Assembly: GCF_003369915.1 (NCBI RefSeq)
Contig: NC_046676.1
Span: 17,776,001 to 17,840,000 of the forward strand
From: Drosophila miranda
Taxonomy: Eukaryota; Arthropoda; Insecta; Diptera; Drosophilidae
DNA: 64,000 nucleotides
Direction: 5' to 3'
Part shown: in pieces, positions 34,922 through 45,658 of the stretch
How the letters are laid out: every line of letters begins with the position of its first letter
Numbering within the stretch: position 1 is the stretch's first letter
Notes under the pieces: generated by a model
The model's input: only the letters and a program-made list of their open reading frames with translations
Told to the model about the DNA's origin: nothing
The model's database searches: none
Translations under genes and position numbers: made by a program

Positions 34922-37221
34922 ATGACGAAATTTAATGCAAACTGCGTACTTTGGAGCTTGGGTAAGCCGATTTTATATTAGTTTTCGTTCTATAAAATGA
35001 AACGGGCTCCGAAACGTGTATATCTTTAAATAAATTCTTGTCGCAGATAAGTACATGAAAATACGCAAAGACGAAATGCCCGTTTACTACAAAAAAAAAT
35101 ATCAGATGTCAAAACGATTCAATAGAAAATCTGGGCATTTACAGTCTTACAAAGACGCCGAGGCCGACTTATCTCAGGACGAAGACGATGATGGTGATTT
35201 CAATATTCTTACGGTGCAGAAAAGTATCGACGATGCCACACACGCAGCGAATATAAACCAGCTTAATTTCGAGAAGAACGATTTCGATCAGCTAATGTAT
35301 AATGAAAGCCTTGAAACTAATGATGTAAATTCGAGTACTGAACAATGTGAACCACTAAGTCAGACGCCTCCACGACCGAGTGTTAAATCGCGGCTTGGCG
35401 TGAGGCCCACCGAACGCGTGGAGAATCGCGGAAAACAATCTCAGCAAAAAGCGATTCAAAAGCGTGGCAAAGCCTATCCTTACAATATAAACGGTCGTAA
35501 CAACAGTATGGAAAACTACAATCAAAACCGCGTGTCTGCAAATTTCCATCGTGGTCTCGAAGCCTATAATAAATTTCGTGAGCGTAACGAAAGCTTTGGT
35601 GAATCGCAAAACGTATTAAATATCCCAAATAGTCATGTCCATATTGAAAACTTGGGTCCCAATGGACCCAGCTTTAATGACAGTTCCAATACTGATAATG
35701 ATAATTTTAATTTGAACAGCAACTTTATGATGCGCTCGAATTATATGAACACCGATTCGAACAGCTTCGGCGGGCTGCTCCCGAATAACCAAGGCCCCGT
35801 TAATTCGAATAACCACGTCGGGATGTTCTCGAATAATCAAGGATATGCAAATTCAAACGGGATCGAGTGTATGCTCCCGAATAACCAAGGCCCCGTTAAT
35901 TCGAATAACCACGTCGGGATGTTCTCGAATAATCAAGGATATGCAAATTCAAAAGGGATCGAGTGTATGCTCCAGAATAACCAAGAACACGTGAATTTGA
36001 ACAGCTGCGGCGGGTTGTTCCTGAACAATCAAAGATCTGCCAATTCAAACAGCTTCGGGGGGCTGTTCCCGAGTAACCAAGGCCCCGTTAATTTGAATAG
36101 CCGCGTCGGGATGTTCCCGAATAATCAAAGATTTGCAAATTCAAACAGGATCGAGTTTTTGCTCCAGAATAACCAAGAACACGTGAATTCGAACGGCTAC
36201 GACGGGTTGCTCTCGAATAATCCAGTACCTGTCAATTCGAACGGCTACGGCGGGCTGCTCTTGAATAATCCAGGACCCGTGAATTCGAAAGGCTACGTCG
36301 GGTTGTTCTCGAATAATCCAGGACCCGTGAATTCGAATGGCTACGGCGGGTTGTTCTCGAATAATCCAGGACCTGTCAATTCGAACGGCCACGGCGGGTT
36401 GTTCTCGAATAATCCAGAACCTGTCAATTCGAACGGCCACGGCGGGTTGTTCTCGAATAATACAGGACCTGTCAATTCGAACGGCCACGGCGGGCTGTTC
36501 TCGAATAATCCAGGACCTGTCAATTCGAACGGCCACGGCGGGTTGTTCTCGAATAATCCAGGACCTGTCAATTCGAACGGCCACGGCGGGCTGTTCTCGA
36601 ATAATCAAGTTGCCGTCAATTCGAACGGCCACGGCGGGCTGTTCTCGAATAATCAAGTTGCCGTCAATTCGAACGGCCACGGCGGGCTGTTCTCGAATAA
36701 TCAAGTTGCCGTCAATTCGAACGGCCACGGCGGGTTGCTCTCGAATAATCAAGTTGCCGTCAATTCGAACGGCCACGGCGGGTTGCTCTCGAATAATATG
36801 AACAGCTACGACGGGATAGGCTTGAATCATCCGAACACCAGCAGACGCGATATCATAGCAAACAATTGGAAGAGCAGTATCGAGATGAACTCGACGAAGC
36901 GAATCCCACCTTTACCTGTGAATCGTCGGAAGCTATTAGTCGACGGCTCAACATCATTGAGTCTTGATCCAGCTCGTCCAGCTCGTGGTATGTTTATAGG
37001 TGAGGCGCTTGGTATGACTCTAAGCGATTGTAAAACGGTCGATGTGCATCAAGTTGCCCAAAACGTGTTGCATTTGCTGTCTTATGCTGAAAAGGATTCC
37101 GAAAGCAAGGTATGGCCTAATATAAGGACTATAAGTAATATAAACACTTTTACATGTATGATTATTTTAGAAAAACTATGGGGTCCATAATAAAAATACA
37201 TCGCAGCAGCGCGATTCGTGA
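34922..37221 (+). CDS. Unrecognised Asn/Gly-rich protein with 22 tandem 16-residue repeats
   Basis: Model: 34922-34961, 35047-37109, 37171-37221, giving 717 residues with consistent phases. The N-terminus is basic (KYMKIRKDEMPVYYKKKYQ), followed by an acidic stretch and SVKSRLGVRPTER. Residues about 250-602 are 22 copies of a 16-residue unit, consensus NSNGHGGLFSNNPGPV, encoded by 48-bp repeats. A conserved-looking C-terminal part follows (ARPARGMFIGEALGMTLS, HQVAQNVLHLLSYAEKD). Without the last splice the frame runs to 37190 (about 713 residues in total); the 61-bp intron with GTATGG and TTTTAG is the better reading. The GLF-containing repeats resemble FG-type low-complexity sequence. I do not recognise a family; an RNA-linked nuclear role is a guess. 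Confidence 0.7.
35757..36813 (+). repeat. Coding minisatellite, 22 units of 48 bp
   Basis: The unit consensus is AATTCGAACGGCCACGGCGG followed by GTTGTTCTCGAATAATCCAG and GACCTGTC. The most 3' units are nearly identical and the 5' units more diverged. Near 35800-35995 a 96-bp two-unit higher-order repeat is duplicated. Because 48 is divisible by 3, other frames and the antisense strand also stay open, which is an artefact. Confidence 0.9.
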
Positions 37222-37941
37222 AACTGGATGCCATGCAGGAAAGTATTGTACAATCTTGTCGCCGGAAGTATAATTAAGAGTTCATTATGACAATAGGTTA
37301 AGTATAAATATTCAAACATGGAAGAATATTAGCGGGCACCCGGTCGTGCCGGACGAGTGTGAATGTGCGTTGGTGTATTGCAGGGCAAGAAGAAGAGTAG
37401 GGTCGAGTGGTGCAGTGAATGGCACTCCAGAGAACGAACAAGATTTGAGTTTTTTTTTATATATATGTATTTTTGCTGATAAGAGCATGTTGAGCTGCTT
37501 ATCAGCAATGCACAACAAAAAAAATAATCATGGACAGCCGAGCCGAGATGCGAGAAGAGAAGCGAAACGAAAGCGGACGAAAATAGAAACAAACGGCGAT
37601 AAATTTACAGCAAAAGGCGAATGTTCATACAGAAGCGATTCGCCGATGGAGGAACAGCAAAGCAGAACAGAATAAAATAATCAATCAGTTAATCTGCTAA
37701 ATAGTTAGAACGTGGAAGTGACATAGCTTAATGGAAGTGGATAGGGAGCTCAAGACCATTTATTGAACGCAACGCCGCGAAGTGAATAATTATTTTGTTT
37801 TCAGATCGAGTGCCGGCATACGACAATTAGAAGAACAAAGAAAATCTGAACCCATTATTTTTAGTTTTGTAAAATCAAAAAGAAAACGAAAAATAAACGT
37901 TAAACATTCAAATAAATGTTTGCTGTTCGCCTGTGCCCACC
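37222..37941. other. Intergenic region and NADK2 5' flank
   Basis: Holds a 109-codon plus-strand frame (37346-37675) of Arg/Lys-rich composition that resembles no protein and is probably 5' flank or UTR. No repeat is evident. Confidence 0.35.
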
Positions 37942-39966
37942 ATGTTGAAATCGAAGCAATTCCTGCAGCGATTTTCCAAAGGTAAGAAGGACTTTTAGAA
38001 CTAACAGAATCAAACTGTTCGACAGAGGTGATTGTAGTTCCTGGGTCGCAATTCCCTTTTTTTTTGGTTGGCAATCTCCCCTCAATCATTCGGTTATACT
38101 CGTACACACACACTCGCTTCTCGCTGATGATTAGGCACTTGTTACTCCATTATAATTATCAGCTCGGGCATGTGTTTTGGCATTGCTAGAAATCAAAATT
38201 GTTGTACTCTGCGGACTATATAGTCGTGGACACACAGTCTCCTCCAAAGTACCTAAAATGATCCTGAGTGCGAAGAGGATTGTACCAGAAGGGCTAAGTA
38301 AATTACCCGCAGCTGTGGGGGGAACCCAAACGATGAACTAACCAAGTTTCAATTGCGCTCAATTGGTTCCAGAATATGCCAAGTTTACGCCTGCGAACTT
38401 CAAGCTTAAGCGGGCTTTGGTGGTGACGAAACTCTCGCGCTATGAATTCGAGCAGCTGCGGCATCCGGGACTGTCGAAGGAGCAGCTGGAGCAGAAGCTG
38501 CGCGATCGGGGCACCGATGTGGAGATGGTCCTCTATCTGCACAATCTGCACAAGGACTTCGAGCGGCGTATCGTGCAGAGCTTCCAGGATGTCGGGTGCG
38601 AGGTCAAGCTGTCCAGCAGGTGCGTATCGCTGCCTTCAATATGAGTGCGAGTGTGAGTGTGGCTAACGTTTGTCGATGTTGCTGTGTTTATGTGGTTCTG
38701 TGCTTGTGTCGTCGCCGTCATAATCGTCGATTACTACCCCACCTACTACAATTGTATTTCCACCATCCACATAATGTGTCTCTCATGTGGCCCCCCTCAC
38801 GCTGTTGACTTTACTAAACGAGCAGACTTGAATTTAGAAGCTCATTGAGCAAAGATGTCATGAGCTGGGCGGATGTCATCGTTCCTGTTGGCGGTGATGG
38901 CACCTTTCTGCTGTCCGCCGGTCGCGCCAGTCCCCTCTTTGCCCTCAGCCAGCAGAAGACGCCCATTGTGGGCTTCAACTCTGATCCGCTTCACTCGGAG
39001 GGTCGTCTCATGCTGCCCAAGCACTATTCGGACAATCCCGCCGATGCAGTGGCGCGCATCAAAAGCGTAAGTTATGTTCTGCTTGATTATTGTTCTCCGT
39101 GTGTGATACTGGGGATTCTGTTCATTTTATAGGGCGACTTCAAGTGGATGCATCGCTCAAGAGTCCGCACCACGCTGCTGGGCAGCAATGGCAAGATTCC
39201 GGAGTCCACGGATCTGTTCCGACATACAGAAGTGAAGATGGAGCAGGTGACAACGGATCCCGAAATGCTGGATAATCACATGGCCACCAAATACAAAGCA
39301 AAGATGAAGCGCATCCTACCCTATTTAGCTCTGAACGAGGTGAGTGCGAAGTAGGACTCTTTCAAACTACTCCTAACTATATTGCGCCATTCGATGTCAG
39401 GTTTTCATTGGTGAGCACATTTCGTCCCGTGTGTCCCATCTGCAGCTTGTGCTCAATCATCAGGACGTGGTAAACAAAACAAAATGTTCCGGACTGTGCG
39501 TTAGCACTGGCACCGGCTCCACATCGTGGCACACAAGCATCAATCGCATCACCAGCCGCGACGTTGACGATTTGCTTCAATCGCTGCCCAATAGCAACTC
39601 TGCCGATGTGCTCCGACTACGCGAGAATACTCAGGAGATCGCCCATCGGTATAACCAAGGGCTGCTCTTCGCACCAGACGATCCGCGGCTCTGCTACTCG
39701 ATCAGGGAGCAGATCTGTGTGGGCGTTTGGCCCTCGCCGAAGACATTTAAGAAGCGAGATTTCGTGCAGAATGTGTTCGTCAAGTCGCACTGCATCGATG
39801 CCAGTGAGTAGTCGATGGGCATCATCTTGCATAAGGCATTTCTAATTTTCATTCGCTTACAGATCTGGTCATAGATGGCAGCATATCCTATCCATTCAAC
39901 GATGGCGCCAAGGCATTGCTTGAGGTCCATCCCGAGGATGCCCTCCTGACGATCGCCCTAGACTGA
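37942..39966 (+). CDS. NADK2: NADK2, mitochondrial-type NAD kinase
   Basis: Six exons, 37942-37981, 38373-38619, 38838-39066, 39133-39339, 39401-39803 and 39863-39966, encode 409 residues. Exon 1 (MLKSKQFLQRFSK) is a basic amphipathic presequence consistent with mitochondrial import. The NAD-kinase signature is VIVPVGGDGTFLLSA (GGDG at about 114-117), followed by VGFNSDPLHSEG. The CSGLCVSTGTGSTSWHTSI loop matches the NADK2 substrate-binding segment. It phosphorylates NAD to NADP, supporting mitochondrial NADPH. A possible alternative first exon at 38258-38297 (MILSAKRIVPEGL) would join exon 2 in frame and lack the presequence, which could give a differently localised isoform. Confidence 0.93.
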
Positions 39967-40124
39967 TTTCTGATGAAGCAAGAAGCGTAGTAAAGTAAAG
40001 TGCCTGGCTCTCTAGCCGTAGCATGAAATTTTAAAATTATTTAAGTGTGCAATTTGCAGACTACTTAGAAGTTTAAGCTCAAAAGTTATTTTGTTATTAT
40101 ATAAGCATTTATTTAAAAATGTCC

Positions 40125-42000
40125 CTAAACTTTTCTTTTCGATTTAAAATTTTTCTGCTTGTCCAATGAAACGTTCGGTTTGCTTCGATTCATCTTCTTT
40201 GGTGGTTCACCTTCCACTCCATCTTTAGAAGATCGACTCCGGCCTCTACCTTTTTTCTCGAATCGCGCACTATCTACGGACTTGAAGCGTTCGTCTTGTA
40301 GGAGCACTTTGCCCTCTTCACTAGTGGCGGAGTCTGCCTGCTGAAGTTTCCGTTTTCGACGAATTTCCTTCAGTTTATCCTTTTGCTTTTTGCGATAGCT
40401 GCACACACAGAAATCAAAAGAATTATTCAATGATTTCAAAAAGCGAAAATTAGACAGCTTACAGCGCTTCCATTTCATCTGGATCCTTGCCCTCCATTAT
40501 CCACGTTTTGCGTCTGTAGTTTTGGGCACGCTCGTCAAAGTCATTGTTATCCAGCTGCATCTCCGATTCACGTCGCGTCACATTCACTTGCATGAAAATT
40601 CGCTCCACCATTCGCTCTGAAATATATAATATAGGGGGTTTTAGTATGGATATATGTATATAAGAAGGTAGGTTGACCACATACGATCTATTGGATGCTC
40701 TGTAAGCTTTGTGTTAATTTCTGTCTCAATGGCGCCCAGAAGTTCGAGGTCGCGCGGAAATCGAAATATGGAAATGGACATGCCTTTGCGGCCAGCCCTT
40801 GCTGTCCGACCCACGCGATGAATGTATTCCTTGGGCGTCCGTGGTAGCATGTGATTGATCACCAGTTGCACGCTGGGTATGTCCAGGCCGCGAGATGCCA
40901 CATCCGTGGCAATCAGTGTGCGGATGTGATTGGACTTGAAGCGACTGAGGGCCGCAACACGCTCCTTTTGCCGCATAAACCCGTGCAAGCATACATTGTC
41001 AATGTCCATACTCTTAAGGGTCATGGAGAGAAGTTGACAGTATCTGAAATTGACGAAATTTGAGTTTAGTTTTTCGGGGTAGATAGAGTTGCACGTACTT
41101 TTTTGTATTTGTGAATATCATCACATTGGAATTTTCGTTTTCCTCGCGATATTTGCGCAGCGACTCGATCAGAACCATATCACGATCGTAGTCGGCGCAC
41201 AGCAGGTATCGCTGATCCAGAGTGTCTACAGTGGCTACATTAGAGTCTTGCGACCATTCGATACACTAAAAAAAGAGCAAGTCTGTTGAAACTAATACTT
41301 TTTGTCATTGAGATCTACTTACATCCTTGGATATGGGGAATATACTGGACTCCTTCATAAAGTCCTTCATAGTGGCGGAGAAGAAAAGGTTCTGCCTGGT
41401 ACTCGGCAAACATCTTTCGATTATGGCCAAGCTCTCATCAAAGTCGCCGTTCAGCATGCGATCAGCCTCGTCCACAACGAGATATTTTAGATTATCGAAG
41501 GAAAACGTGTCACAGCCCGTCAAGTGATCGGCCAGACGTCCGGGCATGGCCACCACAATGTGCGGACGCTGCATTAACTTCTGGCTTTCGATCATCTGGT
41601 CAGTGCCGCCGGATACGACGCACACGCGCACTCCCATAGGTTGGCCGGCCACCAGAAACTGCTCCGATATTTGATAAGCCAACTCATGTGTGGGGGTTAG
41701 AACCAAGGCAAAATGGCTAACTGGCTCCTCGCTCAATCTCTCCAGAATGGGCAGGGCGAAGGCAAAGGTCTTACCTGATCCCGTCTGTGCGGCGCCAATG
41801 CAATCCTTTCCCGACAATATCGCGGGAATGCAATTCTGTTGGATGGGTGTTGCGCCTTTAAGGCCTGTACAAATAAAGTTCACACATTAGCAGGCTTTAT
41901 CTAGTGGTAAATATATATAGTTACCTAATTTTGTTAGTTGTTTCACCATCCAAGGACGTAGTCCCAGGCTCTGAAACGGATTCGCCTCCTTTCGTTGCAT
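40125..42000 (-). CDS. Dbp45A: Dbp45A, DEAD-box RNA helicase (DDX49/Dbp8 family)
   Basis: Six exons: 42000-41925, 41864-41323, 41265-41099, 41043-40685, 40616-40463, 40398-40125; 523 residues, close to the known protein. Motifs in order: Q motif (GLKGATPIQQ), I (AQTGSGKT, 51-58), Ia (PTHELA), II (DEAD, 157-160), III (SAT) and VI (HRVGRTARAGR). The C-terminus is Lys/Arg-rich. The yeast relative Dbp8 acts in 40S pre-rRNA processing in the nucleolus. Motif Ia has His in place of the usual Arg (PTRELA to PTHELA). The start codon is 34 bases from a Motif 1 sequence in the adjoining repeat. Confidence 0.95.
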
Positions 42001-42029
42001 TTTTTGTAAACAAAACAACGTGTGCAAGA

Positions 42030-42836
42030 TCAGCAGTGTGACTGCGGATTTGTCCATACAATGTACGGTCTGACCCTGAATAATATACCGAAATATACCA
42101 TAAATATACTGACGGATTGAAGTGCATCATATTCCTCGTTTTTGATATTCGGTTGAATATTACTAGCCGGCTAGGACCCCCAGATCTGAGCTCATAGTTT
42201 TATCCGATTGACGAATCACTTTCCTACAAGATTGGCTTATTTTAAGTTCTCAACAGAAGTTTAAGCAAAAAATGTCCACTGAATTAATTATTTTACATAA
42301 TAACTATACGCTAAACTACACATTCGATACATGTTAACTACATTTGTATGTAATTACCAAAAGCGACACCTGAAGGGGAAATGTACGTTTGGAATTTTTT
42401 TGTCCGTTTTTTTTCATACAAGCCCCATGGAAGCGCCAGTGTGAAAAACCTCCGTTATGCACTTTTTGACATCGCTCTATATGGCATTTCTACACGATTT
42501 CTACATTGGTGCATCGGACAAGAAGGTGATTCCATAACGCGTTTTCAGAAATACTGGAAAATATTACGAAAAGTATAAACATTTGCAAGGTGTGTGAGCT
42601 AGACAGGGTGGCAAGAAAATCAGTGTGACCGCGTATTTGTCTATAAAATGTACTGTCTGACCATCAGAAATATGCCGAAATATATGTTGCAGCGATGCAG
42701 AATTCCGATAGGCAGGCTTATCGACTAGGTTATTTTTCGGTTGCGTTAATACATTTCTGTTATATTCGATTTGCTATCGAGTGATTTTTGGCGCCAATCG
42801 GTAGCGAAAACTAAAATAATATTAAAATTCGACGAA
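42030..42836. repeat. Promoter-associated dispersed repeat, two units between Dbp45A and the next gene
   Basis: Unit 1 starts CAGTGTGACTGCGGATTTGT (42034) and runs through GTACGGTCTGACCCTGA, AAATATACCATAAATATAC, ATTCCTCGTTTTTGATATT and TTTTATCCGATTGACGAATC. Unit 2 starts CAGTGTGACCGCGTATTTGT (42621) after the shared spacer GTGTGTGAGCTAGACAGG (42597). Read on the minus strand each holds GGTCACACTG or a near match (Motif 1) and GGTATATTT-like Motif 6 elements. Dbp45A starts at 42000 on one side and the 772-residue gene at 42837 on the other. Confidence 0.65.
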
Positions 42837-45615
42837 ATGGCTGAAAATTCGGGAGAACAGGGAACATTGGTTGCATTCCGTGAGCTACAGAGCATAGACC
42901 AAAAAGATATTGTTATCCCTATCGATGTTGCGTCGGCGTTAAAAAGCTGCAGCGAATGCATAAGGAATAACACCGTCAAGACTGTGGATGTGTTGACATT
43001 ATGGCTTAAAAAAGTACTCAGGGCTTATATTGATGAAGGGGCTCGCTGCGTCACTGCGTTTAAACAAATGTGCGATTGGTTTCAGATGATAGTAAGTGAA
43101 TGCATGGACTACTATCCACAAAAAAATCTTCAAGTCTTCAGTATTTACAGAAACCGTCGACTGATGTCGATTGCAGCGATCTGATCACCGTACTTACGGA
43201 GGCTCTGAAATTTACAACAGCGTCCAAGGAACAGTTGCTGAAGGCGGGTGAACGTCTAGTACACGCTGCCGCCTTTTTCCTTTTTTCCATTGTGCACGGC
43301 TATCTAAGTGAAAGGTGAGTTGGCGACTCTGTTTCATTTACAAGATGATAAAATGTGGAATTTCCCTCCAGTGAAAGTAGCTCCAAGCGCAATGTCCTAA
43401 AGGAACATGTTCCAAATGCCATCGGCCTACACTTAGCTGTGCTTTCCATGCTGACAGACACCACCGCCAGTGCAAAGAAAGTGAATGCGCGCATAACACC
43501 CCGTAAGTTATTGTCGCAGTTTCAACGAGACAGCTCACTCTTCAGGCTTTATTTGACAGTGATCAAACAGATGAACGAAATTTCTGGTTTCCTAAGCGCT
43601 AAGATAACCCATCTGCAGGCATTTATAAAAACAAGCGAAACGATGACCTATATTTGCCTGCACTACATGCAAAATGTTGATCGTGGCCAATGGGAAGCTG
43701 GGACTATGCCTGATTGGCTCAAGGAAACCGTCTTGCATCTGTGCGACACGGTTCTCAACCAAATGGAAACAATCCAAAAGAAAGTAAGTACTCATAAGAA
43801 CATTCAATTAGTTACAAGCTCTAAAAGTAGGCTTTTCTTTCATAGGATGCACTAACTGTGCCCTTGGAAAAGGTGGAAGAGTATCTGCGAGTAACGCACA
43901 CATATTTATTAATGCTGTACGAACTTATTAAGACTAAGTGGAAGCATGTTGACGAATCTATTTCGGAAGCCCTTATTGATTTGCTAATGAGTGGCTCATC
44001 GTAGGTCGGTCAAATTCCACGCTTTTCTTGAATTTGATCATGTTTATTTTAGGACTCAAGATCTTGGCGAAAATATTTCATTACTTATATCTAAATATAT
44101 ACGACCAGGCTTACTGAAAATCTTTGAGATGGCCTATCCATTGGAGGACTTTCAAAAGGTATGTTGAAACCATACTTAATTGTGATGTGTGGTAATCGAA
44201 TGTCTACATTTTAGCGACTTGTTTCTTTACTTATCGACCCAGAGGAAGCAGAAAATTACTTTTTTGATATTTGCTTTGATTTTGTAGGTGTTGTCACAGT
44301 AGACAATGCAGCTGTGACGCCTTATACCTGTCAAACATTGCAGAACATATTTGAATACATATTTAGAGGTATGTTAAGTGTGGTACAAAACTTATAAGGA
44401 TCGTTCGTGCTATAATTTAATTTTCTTGTCAGACGCCTCTCATTTTGTCAACGCTGTCCATTACGAACGAGCAATTGAAGCCTTTGCCAGCCTAATGTAC
44501 TTGGCAGAAAGTGAGGAATTAGACAACTACTTTTGCACTGGTGTGTTTCAAGAGGATCCCGTGACATCACAAGTCTGTGCAGATATACTAATGCTCTCGT
44601 TTCGGTTGTAGCTGTCTTCTGATTCCCCTTTTATGCAACTAATGCCATACCCACATTACAGGTTGGTTGAGGTAAATCCGGGCTGGAACAGAAACTCGCT
44701 AATCCAGGCTACTAATTACTGGAAAGAGTGCAACAACTCGTATGCGATGTTCTCACATAGCCCGAGTCAGTGGCATGTGCAGCGCTTCCTTAGGTATTTC
44801 CATGGCATCGGAAAACATGAGCCTCCACCATTTACTGCTCAGAATTTTCGGTATCTCCATGCTGTTGCACCTGTAAATAACAGATATGGGGAAACTCTAC
44901 TGGAGCGGTTGCAGCTCATAGGCAATGATGCACAAAGTAAAATAGAGCTGTACTATGAAGTGGTAAGAAGAGTCGAAAGGAATATAAGGGTTTCTGAAGT
45001 TTGGTTTATCAACAGGTTGCTATCATGGAGCTATTGGCGCACCAAAAAAAGACGGATCTTTCAAAGTGGCTTCAACAGACATATGAATTCGTCAGGGAGC
45101 TACTCAAGGAAGAAAAGTGCGATACATTCACCAGTGTATATTTCCAGCTGGTGGGCCATACTAGCCCATCCGCACAGCTGCAACTATTACGGGGACTAGC
45201 TCCTGTTGTCGGCAACTGCAACTGGCATATCCAGAAGTTTCTACATGCCTGCAAGGGCAGCGATGATGCACAGCTGAGGGCATTCAGCGCACGCCACTCC
45301 ATAGATAAAATAGTGCTACCCCTGTTGGAAGCAGTGCAGCAGAAACCATCGCCTGGGACCACCGCAGTGGACAGACAGTGTAAATTGCTGACTAAATCGA
45401 GCTATAAGCGCGATACGGAGCACGTCTGTAAAGTACAGTGTCTGAAGCGTAAGCGGGCTGAGAGCACACCCAAGGAAATAATAAGGGAACTCCACGACAG
45501 TTCCCTACAGCTGGTTCAGAGTGTAGTCGGTCTGGATGCTGCGGATAAAGAGCAGGTAAAAAAAGTCATCGACAGCTTGTGTAACATTCTGAAAAGAGTA
45601 GATTGTATTGTTTAA
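42837..45615 (+). CDS. Unrecognised 772-residue helical protein (possible FIRRM/C1orf112-like)
   Basis: Nine exons: 42837-43091, 43151-43314, 43372-43783, 43846-44000, 44053-44158, 44215-44368, 44433-44604, 44662-44962, 45016-45615; all phases agree. The product looks like an all-helical, HEAT-like protein without membrane segments or signal peptide. The C-terminal part includes YAMFSHSPSQWHVQRFLRYF and SVVGLDAADKEQVKKVI. Two donors are weak (GTAGGT after exon 4, GTTGTA after exon 7) but required. The helical layout and the QVCADILMLSFRL segment recall FIRRM/C1orf112, which works with FIGNL1 to clear RAD51; this is a low-confidence resemblance from memory. The stop is 43 bases from the convergent CNT gene. 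The last 140 bases are duplicated at 48652. Confidence 0.7.
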
Positions 45616-45658
45616 ATCGTTGAACACTCGAATAAGTAGTCTTCGAACATTGAGATTT

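Noticed and set aside
36141-36830. Long open frames antisense and in other frames of the 48-bp repeat (229 and 154 codons)
   Set aside because: A repeat unit divisible by three keeps all frames open once one unit is open; these have no start context or flanking coding sequence.
37346-37675. 109-codon plus-strand frame upstream of NADK2
   Set aside because: Low-complexity Arg/Lys/Ser content without family resemblance; more likely 5' flank.
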